From Synechococcus sp. CCY 0621 (lineage in GTDB: Bacteria > Cyanobacteriota > Cyanobacteriia > PCC-6307 > Cyanobiaceae), in NCBI RefSeq assembly GCF_019038465.1, contig NZ_JAFKRH010000038.1, positions 1 to 64,000 of the forward strand: DNA of 64,000 nucleotides. Direction: 5' to 3'. A program made the position numbers and the translations under genes. Every line of letters starts with the position of its first letter. Position 1 is the stretch's first letter. Positions 1 through 8,082 of this stretch are shown in pieces. Under the pieces are notes generated by a model. The model made no database searches. It was not told the DNA's origin and saw nothing but the letters and a program-made list of their open reading frames with translations.

Positions 1-254
1 GAGCCGGCACCCCTGTCTGGCCTGTCCGGCATCCGGGGGAGGGGGGGATAGTTACCTGTCTTCCTGTGTCTCGATCGTGGAGCAGATCCGTTGCGACAGA
101 TGGCAGGCCGAATTCGAATTCTGACGTCTTAGGCCTCATGGTTATTGAAGTTGTCGGGGATGAAGAGTGGACAACCTTCCTGGCAGCAGGGGGCAGCCGG
201 AGACTGCTAACTCCAGTGCTTGTTGAAGCGACTTGGTCATAGGAAGAGAAAAGA

Positions 255-929
255 CTAATGCTCCCTGGAGTCAAGCCACTGAGTGAATGCAGACCAACTG
301 CGCCAAGAGACGCTAGAACCATCCATACGCTCGGAGCAGTCACCCGCTGAGAACTGCCGTCCGGCAATACGTTCGGCTATAGACAGAGCAAGGTCGCGGT
401 TACGGTAACGGAGTGGTCCGCCCATGCAGAGGGTCTCATACACCTCTGGGTCGTCCCGAAATGAAAGCAGAACAGAAAGCTCCCTGGGAGCGAGGAACGT
501 CGGCGCAGCAACCAATGCCTCTCTGCGTGCCTGTGCATCGGGGCCACAAAGGACGGATCGAATAACTGTGGAATAGTCGTCGAAGGAACTCCGATAGGCG
601 ACAAACGCACGAACAGCATCCGCGCGGACGCGAGAACTTCTGTTAGCAAGAGCTGACCTTATCGCCATGGTAAGAGCTTGGAGCGATGGTTCCGCGAGGC
701 GGCAGAACTCTGGTCGGGACTGGAGATGCTCGGCGAACATGAGCCCAAAGATAAGATCAAGCTCGTCGTCGGCATGCAGGCAATCGAGAAGGTCGACAAC
801 CAACTCGGGGCAAGCTGGAATGCGGAGGATGTCTTTAACGGTGATTCCGTAACTTGATGCCCGCGGATGTGGAATCCGAGAAAATAGTCTGCTTCGTTTC
901 ACCGGAGTATTCCTCCACATCCACAGCAC
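255..929 (-). CDS. Hypothetical protein with HEAT-like helical repeats
   Basis: A 224-residue soluble reading frame with no signal peptide or membrane segment. I do not recognise a named family. The middle of the protein (about residues 35-170) is a run of amphipathic helices with Leu/Ala/Val spacing, including a stretch around residues 95-125 where alternating helices resemble a HEAT or TPR-like repeat solenoid, which usually mediates protein binding. The last 40 residues are Ser/Trp-rich and look less ordered. No neighbour is close enough to suggest an operon, and the downstream DNA is decayed. The call rests on length and plausible amino acid composition only. Confidence 0.4.
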   Translation of the reverse strand: MLWMWRNTPVKRSRLFSRIPHPRASSYGITVKDILRIPACPELVVDLLDCLHADDELDLIFGLMFAEHLQSRPEFCRLAEPSLQALTMAIRSALANRSSRVRADAVRAFVAYRSSFDDYSTVIRSVLCGPDAQARREALVAAPTFLAPRELSVLLSFRDDPEVYETLCMGGPLRYRNRDLALSIAERIAGRQFSAGDCSERMDGSSVSWRSWSAFTQWLDSREH

Positions 930-1119
930 CCATCATTATCCTCAGTTGCGGCGTGACGCACCTGAAACAGGTTTCCCTCCGAGGAGCAAGTGCCGCAGTA
1001 CATCGTTCTCGGAGAAATGGGGGAAGTCACCCCATTGTGCGGGCTGCCACTTGCTCACGCCATGACCGTCCCCGGGACGTATGCAGAGACCCTCGTGCCT
1101 CAGCCCCCCCTCCAGACCC

Positions 1120-1330
1120 ATGCCCTTCCCCACCGCTGACATCTCCAGCCAACTCCTATTGGACATCACCAACACTCCCCAGGAGACCGAGAACCGCATG
1201 ACCGCTCGCGTCTTCAGCGCCGTTCACAAGCCTGAGGAGAGAGCGTAGGTCCGGCGGGCGTTCGCAGAGCTGCTTGTGGTTTTGGACCGTACAAGCCCTG
1301 ATCGGGCCGTCGGATCGAGCAATGAGGATC
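1120..1330 (+). pseudogene. Broken copy of the 35315-35668 protein (premature TAG)
   Basis: An ATG at 1120 opens a frame whose product begins MPFPTADISSQLLLDITNT. It matches the start of the intact protein at 35315 (MSFYTADISIQLLIDTTNT) without gaps. At 1246-1248 a TAG stands where the intact copy has a GAG codon. Beyond it the same frame still reads the homologous segment (LLVVLDRTSPD against LLEVLDRTSPD). So a single nonsense change has cut the protein to 42 residues, and similarity fades after about 1330. The function of the family is unknown to me. Confidence 0.7.
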
Positions 1331-2291
1331 AACAACACACGTCCACCTCTCCTTCTGAAGCTTGTTCCACTGCTCTACCGCTTGCTTGCAGGGATCTCGT
1401 TGCCACCTCTTCAGCAGCGCAGGTTCCCCGTGGTTCAGCTCCCCAAGGTCGATGAAGATCAGCGGCTCAGTTCGAGCGGCCGGGTCCCTGTGGAAGCGGA
1501 GAGCGTTTCGCCCGTCAGGTGCCCTGAGCCAGCCGTCCATAGGGGAAGAGCAGTATGGGCGTACTGCGCCAAGCTTCGCGCTGGGTGCTTGTGACGCACA
1601 GAGCTGTGCTGGCATGGCCGTTGAAGGATGATCTCCGTGACGCTCTGGCGATAGGGAGGTCCCATCCACCGGCGGACATCAGCCCACTGCTTCGCAGAAG
1701 CCTTCGGCTAGACGGACTCGCTGTAAGGACGCATCGATCGATTCCATCAGGCCCCCTCGTGGTTGCAGTGGTCGGGATGGAGAGGCGTCAACTTTCTTGG
1801 CAGAGGGGGTGGGCGAACGGCTCGGCATCAGGGTTACGCCCAGACGATCTGCGCAAGGAAGCGGAACGGTCAGATGTTTGGTTGGATCAAGTAGGCCGCC
1901 GGACGGTAGCAACTCAAGGTGAGTGGCCGATCCCTGGTGGGAGCGGTGTTTCAGTTGCATGTGGTGGCCTACAACCTGATCTGTCTGGCGAATCTGCTCA
2001 GCCCGTGGGAGACGCAGGTATAAACAGGAGTGGATGGGCGATCAGCGCCGATTCACTCCTCAGCGAGAGGGAGAATGACCAGCAGGAAACGACCTAAAGG
2101 CCAAGCGAAGGTCCCGGATGAAGCCGACGTTTGCCAGCGGAACGGGAGCAGTGGGTGGCGCTCACTTTGGCCACTATTTCAGCAGGTGCTAAGGCGTGCA
2201 GTTGCTGCGAAGGCAAGCTCGGCAGGGATCAGCCGCATTGTCCTGACCGCATTGCCTCGCCTGTCGAGGTGCTCGATGTCGGGTGTGGCGG
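1331..2291. other. Gene-poor stretch without a recognisable gene
   Basis: Several short frames of 60-180 codons exist on both strands, but none shows a recognisable domain, a convincing ribosome binding site or consistent codon use. A weak candidate starts at 2086 behind a GAGGGAGA sequence but quickly runs antisense to the secreted protein gene at 2292. I read the stretch as decayed intergenic DNA. Confidence 0.4.
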
Positions 2292-3119
2292 TCAACGTCT
2301 CAGGCGTTTTCTGAGCCGGCGGCTAAAGCCGAAGGCAGCGGCAGCTCCCAGGACCGGCAGGGGGCCGGGGACAGTGGCGGTGCCAGGGACGGGGGACGGA
2401 TCCGTGGTGGTCGGTGGCTGCGGCGGCGGGGGAGGGGGGGTGGCAATGAAGGGGGAGGCAGCGGCCCAGACGTTGGGGAAGCGTTCAATGAACCCCGAAG
2501 CTGCTGTTCCTGCGGGATCGAATCTCCCGGTCGCATCGTCGTCACGGGTCGTGAATGTGGTGCATACTCCGCCGAATGTGGGATCGGTCGATCCGTCGCA
2601 GTTCCGCACCGGAACGCCCGAAGGACCTCGTAAGGATGCGAACTGAATCGAGTAGGCCCCCGATGGACCGGCGTTTTGGCAACCGGTGAAGGGGTTGCAA
2701 TTGATCAGAAGAGGGATGGATTCTCTTCCCCACGCGAACCAAGGCCCCATCGGAATATTGGTGCCCGCAAAGCCCAAAGGTACGAATTGATCGTTGGGGA
2801 AGCCGAGGGCGGAGCCCACCAGCGCTGCGGCCGTTCGAGCGAGATCGCGGCTTCCCCACCAGAAACCAGGGGAATCATTGCCGCTGGAGGGGCTTGGGAA
2901 GCCATTCCGGAAACTGCCTTGAACAGTTTTGATCAGGTAGGTCGTGCCACTGAAGTCGATCAGGCAGGACGGGACGACCGACGTGGCGCTGCTGCATGGG
3001 GCGGGGGCCAGCTGGGCCTGTGCAGGAGCCGGGGCAAGAAGCGGTAAGGCGGCTGTGCAGAGACCGGCCAGCAGAACCGGGGCTGCCTGGTGCAGCAATC
3101 TACTGGAGAACAGATACAT
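2292..3119 (-). CDS. Secreted protein with PEP-CTERM-like C-terminal sorting signal
   Basis: A 275-residue exported protein. Residues 1-36 form a signal peptide with hydrophobic core and an AQA-type cleavage site. The body contains six or more cysteines and a Pro-rich linker (PPPPPPQPP, near 225). The last 25 residues have PGPLPVLG, then the hydrophobic AAAAFGF and a basic tail (SRRLRKRLRR). That tripartite end is the layout of PEP-CTERM signals in the form seen in cyanobacteria, which exosortase-type enzymes recognise and process. No exosortase lies in this window. The gene upstream in coordinate order (3310-4044) encodes an HpsJ-like protein, a family associated with cyanoexosortase systems. 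The substrate-binding role of the body is unknown. Confidence 0.75.
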   Translation of the reverse strand: MYLFSSRLLHQAAPVLLAGLCTAALPLLAPAPAQAQLAPAPCSSATSVVPSCLIDFSGTTYLIKTVQGSFRNGFPSPSSGNDSPGFWWGSRDLARTAAALVGSALGFPNDQFVPLGFAGTNIPMGPWFAWGRESIPLLINCNPFTGCQNAGPSGAYSIQFASLRGPSGVPVRNCDGSTDPTFGGVCTTFTTRDDDATGRFDPAGTAASGFIERFPNVWAAASPFIATPPPPPPQPPTTTDPSPVPGTATVPGPLPVLGAAAAFGFSRRLRKRLRR

Positions 3120-3309
3120 TGGATACAGTTTCTAAAGTCCCTGCACCCCAAATGTACCAGTGGCGATCAGCAGGATTTCACTTTCGTTGTGAACAAGTAA
3201 GGATTCAACCGAAAACAGCCTCAAGGATCTCGGAATTCCCCGGGATCCCCCAATGCTTCGCGCACATCCATTCCTCCAAAGATTCCTCATGTCCCCCACT
3301 GAGGGCCAG

Positions 3310-4044
3310 TCACCGCCGCCGCCTGCTAGCAGGGGTCCGGCCGCGGGGCAAGGCACCAGCAAGGAAGGCAAACCCGATCGCGTAGGCCAGTGCTGAGATG
3401 GCGATCCGGATGGTCTCCTTCACCAGCTGATCGGGCTTCATGGCAGCTTGGGCCTCGACTTGCCGCATCAGCTGCTGGGAGGCTTGTTCCGCCTTTGCCA
3501 GCAGCATGGAGCGCAGTTCGGCCATGGGCAGACGACGTTCCGAGGCCGAGAGGCCGGCGTTCCTGCCGAAGAATTTCTGCAGCAGGGCCTGTAACTCCTG
3601 GTGGGTGGCGGCGGTGCTGATGGACTGGCGTAGATCTGCGAGCTTTTCGGCGGACTTGCTGGTCTGCTGTTCCAAGGTTCCAGTGACGTTTCTGTAGAGG
3701 GACCAACCGGCATAGATCTGCAGGGGAATGAGCAGCAGGAAGCCGAGAGCGGCGGCCAGGGTCCAGCAGCGCAGAGCCTTCCAGCGGGCCCGCAACCGCT
3801 TGTTGCCTGGATCGACCCACTGGGCAAGGGGCATCAGCAGGGTGCCCACAAGAGGCAGGGTGGCGTAGCTGATCAAGGTGGCGGCGAGCTGGAGTTGCCA
3901 GGTGGGGTCGAGGAGTTTCGGTGGCAGGGCCGAGGTGAGCACGGCCGCGAGGAACACCACCGGCAGCACGATCGAACCGGCCGCCAGCAGACGGGCCAGG
4001 GAGGGATCGGGGCCGATCACCGGGGTGGTGGGGCTGCGGACCAC
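3310..4044 (-). CDS. HpsJ-like membrane protein
   Basis: A 244-residue inner-membrane protein starting with GTG. Hydrophobic segments lie at about residues 18-40, 52-74, 92-114 and 213-232. Between the third and fourth is a long periplasmic or cytoplasmic helical region (about 118-200) rich in Gln, Lys and Leu and likely coiled. This plan, three N-terminal helices, a helical stalk and one C-terminal helix with a basic tail, fits the HpsJ-like family annotated in cyanobacteria as cyanoexosortase-associated or linked to polysaccharide secretion. Its neighbour at 2292-3119 is a PEP-CTERM-like protein, which supports the assignment. The exact biochemical role is not known, and the family call comes from overall architecture. 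Confidence 0.6.
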   Translation of the reverse strand: MVRSPTTPVIGPDPSLARLLAAGSIVLPVVFLAAVLTSALPPKLLDPTWQLQLAATLISYATLPLVGTLLMPLAQWVDPGNKRLRARWKALRCWTLAAALGFLLLIPLQIYAGWSLYRNVTGTLEQQTSKSAEKLADLRQSISTAATHQELQALLQKFFGRNAGLSASERRLPMAELRSMLLAKAEQASQQLMRQVEAQAAMKPDQLVKETIRIAISALAYAIGFAFLAGALPRGRTPASRRRR

Positions 4045-4115
4045 GGCGGAACGGGCGGACGTGGGGTGGGAGCGCCCCAGTATCGCCTTGGAACTCGGCA
4101 GCGACCCATCAAGTG

Positions 4116-4196
4116 GGCGGCGGAGAGGTTCTCGCTGGGTCTCTCCTGGTCGTCGCTGGTGTCGACAGTTGGCTTCTGCCAGCTGGGCGGAATCCT
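4116..4196 (-). repeat. Damaged second copy of the DUF4079 gene 3' end
   Basis: This stretch matches 5101-5171, the 3' end of the DUF4079 gene, as an imperfect direct repeat: 18 of 20 bases at one end, then roughly 50 well-matched bases, with a 10-base insertion at 4136-4145. Read on the minus strand it still encodes the SWQKPT motif found near the DUF4079 C-terminus, but has no gene body before it. The two repeats bracket the cyclodipeptide synthase gene. Confidence 0.75.
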
Positions 4197-4212
4197 CAGC
4201 GACCGTTGCTGG

Positions 4213-5091
4213 TTATGCAGCCTCGCGGCTCTTCGAGCAGACCGGTTCCGTCAGCTCGTGAACTATCACAAAGTGTTGCCCAGGCGACGGACCGATCGAG
4301 AAGTCACCCGAGAAGATCCTCTCGAACAATCGAAGCGAGCGGTGGTAAACAAACGTCGAGGTTTGTACTCCGAATAGCTCAGGTCCGTTGAGGATGAGTG
4401 GCAGCTCTGCCATCAGATAATCGACCGCGCCCAAGCGCTGCCCATGGCTCGGTTCATGACCCTCTCGCCGCCGATTCTGAAGAACGTCGTCCGTTGCTGC
4501 CAGGCACTCCTGTTGAAACTCCTTGTCGGTGGCGAAGGCGTTGCGGAAGCGCTGTTCAGATGCGGCATAACGATCGAGCCGCGCCACCTGACTCCATGGA
4601 AACAGCCGAAGACGCTTGTCGACAGTCTCAACCGCCTCGCGAGCTCGATCAATCTTGTTGTTGAGGTAGCGTACTTGTCGCCTGGTCTTATGGGAGGCCT
4701 CTCCGGTGGTATAGCCGCCAGCCTCCAATGTCCACACCGTTGGGGTGTCGGGAATGAACACATCGACGCGATCGAAGTGTTCGTTGGCCCAGGCCAGCAA
4801 CTCGGTGAGTCGAGCCTCGCTGTAATAACTATTGAATGGGCTCGTCCCGACCACAACATGGCAGCGCTCGCCGCGATCGGGTAAGCATCGAGACAGATTG
4901 GACAGGTTGCGATGAAGGTTCGCGTTGCCGTAGGAGCTGAAGATGCACCCCTCACCGGGGCGCGGACGGATGACGACGCCGCAGCCGGGGCACGTATGGG
5001 ACAAGATGCAGGCCGAAGTATCGATGCTCGTTGCGATGCGGGTGCTGCATTGGGGACAGACCAACTCCACTGTTAAAGGGCTCCAGGTCAT
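4213..5091 (-). CDS. tRNA-dependent cyclodipeptide synthase with N-terminal zinc-ribbon-like domain
   Basis: A 292-residue protein. Residues 75-292 form a complete cyclodipeptide synthase (CDPS), which takes aminoacyl groups from two charged tRNAs and makes a cyclic dipeptide. The nucleophile lies in GTSPFN (Ser84), with Asn87. Tyr225 and Glu229 follow in DYLMAE, and Tyr249-His250 in FVYHR. The spacings 84-225 (141) and 225-249 (24) equal those of AlbC Ser37, Tyr178 and Tyr202, and Asn/Tyr/His places it in the NYH subfamily. Basic helix residues 135-151 fit tRNA binding. Residues 8-55 are an extra domain with CPQC (12-15), Cys28, CPGC (34-37) and GEGCIFSSYG (46-55), close to the GDCCVxC family but with two signature cysteines changed. 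The ATG at 5091 overlaps the DUF4079 stop by four bases, which fixes the start. The product's amino acids cannot be predicted here. Confidence 0.88.
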   Translation of the reverse strand: MTWSPLTVELVCPQCSTRIATSIDTSACILSHTCPGCGVVIRPRPGEGCIFSSYGNANLHRNLSNLSRCLPDRGERCHVVVGTSPFNSYYSEARLTELLAWANEHFDRVDVFIPDTPTVWTLEAGGYTTGEASHKTRRQVRYLNNKIDRAREAVETVDKRLRLFPWSQVARLDRYAASEQRFRNAFATDKEFQQECLAATDDVLQNRRREGHEPSHGQRLGAVDYLMAELPLILNGPELFGVQTSTFVYHRSLRLFERIFSGDFSIGPSPGQHFVIVHELTEPVCSKSREAA

Positions 5092-5789
5092 CGGAGCGCC
5101 GGCGGCGGACACGTTCTCGCCTGGTAGTCGCAGGCGTAGATCGTCGGCTTCTGCCAGCTGAGCGGGATCTCCAATAGATCCCGGGGGCCGCTGATCCCCT
5201 GGGCCAGGAAGAGCAAAGCCGCCAGGGCGTTGGCGCTGACATGCAGCCGGCGCCAACGCAGGTGCTTGTGGATCTCCGGCCGGCAGGCCACGGAGAACAG
5301 CATCAGGCCAGTGAGCCCGATGCCGCCCCAGAAGTGCGACTGCCAGAAGGCAGGCTCAAACGGGTTGTCGCTGAGCCGGAACACCTCCGGCTGCAGCCCC
5401 AAGGCAATCACCCCCGCCCAGCAGAGCAGGGCGAAGCTGGCCCGGTAGATGGGCTGTTTGACCCGCCAGAGGGCCGCCAGGGCGATCCCCGATCCCAACA
5501 GCACCAAAAGCAACAGTCCCAGCCGCAGTGCGCCCCCCTCAAAGGCCGTAAGGGGATGCTTGGTGACGATGACCACCGCTTCGGCGATCAGCACGATCGC
5601 CACCACCGAACCCGCCAGCAGCTTGCCGAGATCGGCATGGTCACGGCCCACTGTGGAGGGATGCTTGGCCTGGTTGAGGCGGCGATCCCGGGTCTGCAGT
5701 CCCAGCCGCAAGACCATGCCCAGCAAGGGGTAGACCAGCACCACGGCCAGGGCCGGATGGAGCAGCCAGAGCCAGTCGACGGTCTGCAT
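5088..5789 (-). CDS. DUF4079 family membrane protein, b561-like
   Basis: A 233-residue integral membrane protein with about six hydrophobic helices. Histidines sit in conserved contexts: LHPALA near residue 11, RDHADLG near 51, QSHFWGG near 152 and RLHVSANALA near 183. Four such histidines in helices suggest bis-histidine haem coordination as in cytochrome b561-type transmembrane electron carriers, which is how I read DUF4079. The start lies four bases after the DM13 gene stop and the end overlaps the CDPS start (ATGA), so the three genes are one transcription unit. The C-terminal tail has two cysteines (ACDYQARTC). A damaged copy of its 3' end lies at 4116-4196. Confidence 0.75.
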   Translation of the reverse strand: MQTVDWLWLLHPALAVVLVYPLLGMVLRLGLQTRDRRLNQAKHPSTVGRDHADLGKLLAGSVVAIVLIAEAVVIVTKHPLTAFEGGALRLGLLLLVLLGSGIALAALWRVKQPIYRASFALLCWAGVIALGLQPEVFRLSDNPFEPAFWQSHFWGGIGLTGLMLFSVACRPEIHKHLRWRRLHVSANALAALLFLAQGISGPRDLLEIPLSWQKPTIYACDYQARTCPPPALR

Positions 5790-5792
5790 GGC

Positions 5793-6257
5793 TCAGGGCT
5801 TCAGGGGGGCCCAGGCCATCGTGGCGTTGAACGCCTCGCACCAGATCATCACCGACCCTTGCTGGCTGAGGTCGATCGAGGCGGGGATCACATAGCTCTG
5901 GGCACCGGAGGCGGATTTGAGCGGCGCAAGGATCGTGTAGCTGCCGGCCTTGAGCGGAAAGCTGGGGGCCTTGGTGCTTGCCAGGGGCGTTGCCGATGGG
6001 CTGAAAATCACCTTCAGGTCGGGGGCCGTCTCCTTGGTCTTGAAATCGCTGCTCAGCACCAGCAACTGCTTCCCGGCTTTCTGGATGATGGTGAAGCTGC
6101 CGTTGACGGGAGCCTCGGCCATGCGGAAGCTCTGCATGGCCAGGGGCGCCGCCTGGGCGATCACCACGGGGACGGGAGCCTTCATGGTTTCGGCCTGCCC
6201 TGGAGCAGCGGCGCTGCCGAGGAGTGTGAGGGTCAGGGCTCCTACAAGGGACTTCAT
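5793..6257 (-). CDS. Exported DM13 domain protein
   Basis: A 154-residue protein with an N-terminal signal peptide (about residues 1-23, cleavage near GQA). I chose the ATG at 6257 because the longer frame starts with TTG and places ten polar residues before the signal. Residues 45-154 match the DM13 domain: the start GSFTIIQKAG, the central AGSYTILAPL and the hallmark end VMIWCEAFNATMAWAPL with its near-invariant cysteine. DM13 domains are proposed to take part in electron transfer or redox sensing outside the cytoplasm, often beside b561-like or DOMON proteins. That fits the adjacent DUF4079 gene, whose start is only four bases from this stop. Confidence 0.75.
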   Translation of the reverse strand: MKSLVGALTLTLLGSAAAPGQAETMKAPVPVVIAQAAPLAMQSFRMAEAPVNGSFTIIQKAGKQLLVLSSDFKTKETAPDLKVIFSPSATPLASTKAPSFPLKAGSYTILAPLKSASGAQSYVIPASIDLSQQGSVMIWCEAFNATMAWAPLKP

Positions 6258-6559
6258 CACGAATGCATCAAGGGGGAAGTGGCGCAAGCTGGGATTCCTG
6301 TCGGATCAGCTCAGGCTTGCCGTACTTACCCGTGAGCTGCTCGATCGGTTTGCGCCATCATCAGGCTTGACCTCCCTGGCGGCTCCCCCGAGGCCGTCGC
6401 GTGCAACCGCAACCCCTGGCTCTTGGCGACAGCGTCGCCCGGGAAATACGAACAATGGCTACCGTCATGCCCTAAACGTTCATGCCTGGGGATTGGCATA
6501 GAGTTGGCATCCGCTTTTGTTCCAGCGTCAGCCATTCCTCTTCACACCGGGGATTTGCC

Positions 6560-6916
6560 ATGGGTAACGACCGTCTTTTTCATGCTCTTGATTTCATGCA
6601 GCCGTCCGACGATGAGCCGATACGGTCGGTGATCACGGAAACTGCTGAGGCTGTGGTTGTCGCGTGGCATGTCAAGCCAGGCCAACGTATCGATGCCCAC
6701 GTTCATCCTTCCGGGCAGGACACCTGGACGATTCTCACCGGCCAGGGCAATTACCAGACGGAGACATCTGGTTCTACCTTGGCGATCACAGCTGGGGATG
6801 TGGTCGTCGCTCCCATCGGCTGTGTGCACGGCGTCAGCAATAGCGGTCAGGAGCCACTCACCTTCATTTCCGTTGTTTCGCCCGCAGATGCTGGCTACGA
6901 ACCTCTCCACCCTTGA
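6560..6916 (+). CDS. Cupin domain protein
   Basis: A 118-residue single-domain cupin. The start at 6560 is preceded by GGGGA at a good distance, and the longer upstream frame lacks any family resemblance. Cupin motif 1 is seen as HVHPSGQDTWTILTGQG (residues about 47-63) and motif 2 as the VVVAPIGCVHGVSN segment (about 81-94). The two HxH/His positions and Glu-like Asp/Gln are arranged to hold one metal ion, although the Glu of motif 1 is replaced by Gln-Asp. Small cupins act as dioxygenases, isomerases or binding proteins, and nothing here decides which. The gene appears monocistronic. Confidence 0.75.
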   Translation: MGNDRLFHALDFMQPSDDEPIRSVITETAEAVVVAWHVKPGQRIDAHVHPSGQDTWTILTGQGNYQTETSGSTLAITAGDVVVAPIGCVHGVSNSGQEPLTFISVVSPADAGYEPLHP

Positions 6917-7285
6917 TGGCATGGGTTTCCACACTATTGATCATGAATGAAAGGCAGGTGCATTCCAGTCCTGCCGTCATTTCCCAGCTGTCCCGAGTGG
7001 TGCGCGCGGGAATGGCAAGGAGAAGACAGGTCTGACAACAGGTTGACAGCCCAAGTGATGCTCCCTAAGCAATACGATGCCTCGGGGACCCCCCTGTGCC
7101 AGGCTCCATAGCGACTGCCGTTCGATCGGGCTCCAACCCCTGATTCGTACTTACGGGGAGGGCCTCCGCTTCGAGGAGCTCGCAAGCCGCATCGAGGCGC
7201 TCCGTTCAGCCCTTCCTGAAGGATCCATCAGAGCAGCAGGGATGGATCGCCCATGCTAGTACAGGCGTACTTGCCGAGGAGTGCC
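6917..7285. other. Intergenic region, no gene seen
   Basis: I find no supported coding frame, RNA or clear terminator. It presumably holds the promoter of the downstream three-gene set starting at 7286, but no -35/-10 pair stands out. Confidence 0.4.
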
Positions 7286-7573
7286 ATGGGCATCCGTCCG
7301 CGCCCTTTCACGTCTGGAACCGGTGGGCCTGTCGAGCAGCCGATCGAGGAGTGGCCCTATCTGGATCAGGAGGTCCTGCAAAGAAGCCGAAGTCGCAAGG
7401 TCTGTATGACCTGCCACTGGTTTCGCCGCCACGCCGGGGGGAACTGCATCCCCCAACTCACCTGCCAGCTGCACCAGGGCCTGCTGGCCCATGGGGAGCA
7501 CCTGACCCGCCGCTGCCAGGGTTGGACCGATGACCTGACGCGCCAGCAGGGCTGCTGCCCGGAGGTGGCATGA
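7286..7573 (+). CDS. Small cysteine-rich conserved protein
   Basis: A 95-residue protein. The ATG at 7286 has GAGGAG six bases upstream, which decides against the earlier ATG at 7253. The C-terminal half has regularly placed cysteines: CMTC, Cys in GGNC, Cys in LTC, Cys in RRC and the CC pair near the end, with a conserved-looking CHWFRRH segment. This pattern suggests a metal site or disulfide-bonded fold. I recall similar small proteins in picocyanobacteria but no function. The stop overlaps the next start (ATGA at 7570-7573), so it is translated with the LOG-family gene. Confidence 0.6.
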   Translation: MGIRPRPFTSGTGGPVEQPIEEWPYLDQEVLQRSRSRKVCMTCHWFRRHAGGNCIPQLTCQLHQGLLAHGEHLTRRCQGWTDDLTRQQGCCPEVA

Positions 7574-8082
7574 GCAACCGGCGTGCGGTGGTGGGCGTGA
7601 TGGGCGCCGGAGAGGGCGCCTCCGCGGAGGCTGTGGCCCTGGCCGAGGAGCTGGGGGAGCGCATCAGCGCCAGTGGCTGGGTGCTGCTCACCGGTGGCCG
7701 CCCGGCGGGAGTGATGGCGGCGGCCAGCCGCGGTGCGGCGCGGGTGGAGGGGCACCTGGTGGTGGGGGTACTGCCCGATGAAGGGAACGGCGAGGAAAGG
7801 CAAAGCACGGCGGAGCTGGATCTGGCCCTGTTCACCGGCATGGGTAAGGCCCGCAACGTCATCAACGTGCTCAGCGCCGAGGTGGTGGTGGTCTGCGGCG
7901 GCGGCGGCCCCGGCACAGCCTCAGAAGCCGCCCATGCCCTCAATGCAGGGAGGCCGCTGATCCTGCTGGCGGTGCCACCGCTTTGGCGCGAGTTCTTCTG
8001 CTCACTCGGCGAGGAGGTACAGAGCGCGAGCGATGTGCAGGAGTGCTGCCGACTGATCGAGGCCCAACTCACTGAGGCATGA
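7570..8082 (+). CDS. LOG-family/DprA-like Rossmann-fold protein
   Basis: A 170-residue protein of the SLOG superfamily (the TIGR00725 type). It has a Rossmann-like nucleotide site: VGVMGAGEG at the N-terminus, LLTGGRPAGVMAAASRGA around residues 39-56 and VVVCGGGGPGTASEA around 105-119. The last corresponds to the PGGxGTxxE motif of LOG phosphoribohydrolases, here as GGGGPGTASE. LOG enzymes release cytokinin bases from nucleoside monophosphates, but proteins of this shorter group often have no proven substrate. It overlaps its neighbours on both sides by four bases (ATGA), so three genes are coupled. Confidence 0.75.
   Translation: MSNRRAVVGVMGAGEGASAEAVALAEELGERISASGWVLLTGGRPAGVMAAASRGAARVEGHLVVGVLPDEGNGEERQSTAELDLALFTGMGKARNVINVLSAEVVVVCGGGGPGTASEAAHALNAGRPLILLAVPPLWREFFCSLGEEVQSASDVQECCRLIEAQLTEA

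Noticed and set aside
1214-1669. A 151-codon minus-strand frame over the broken paralogue
   Set aside because: It is antisense to the pseudogene at 1120 and has no recognisable product.
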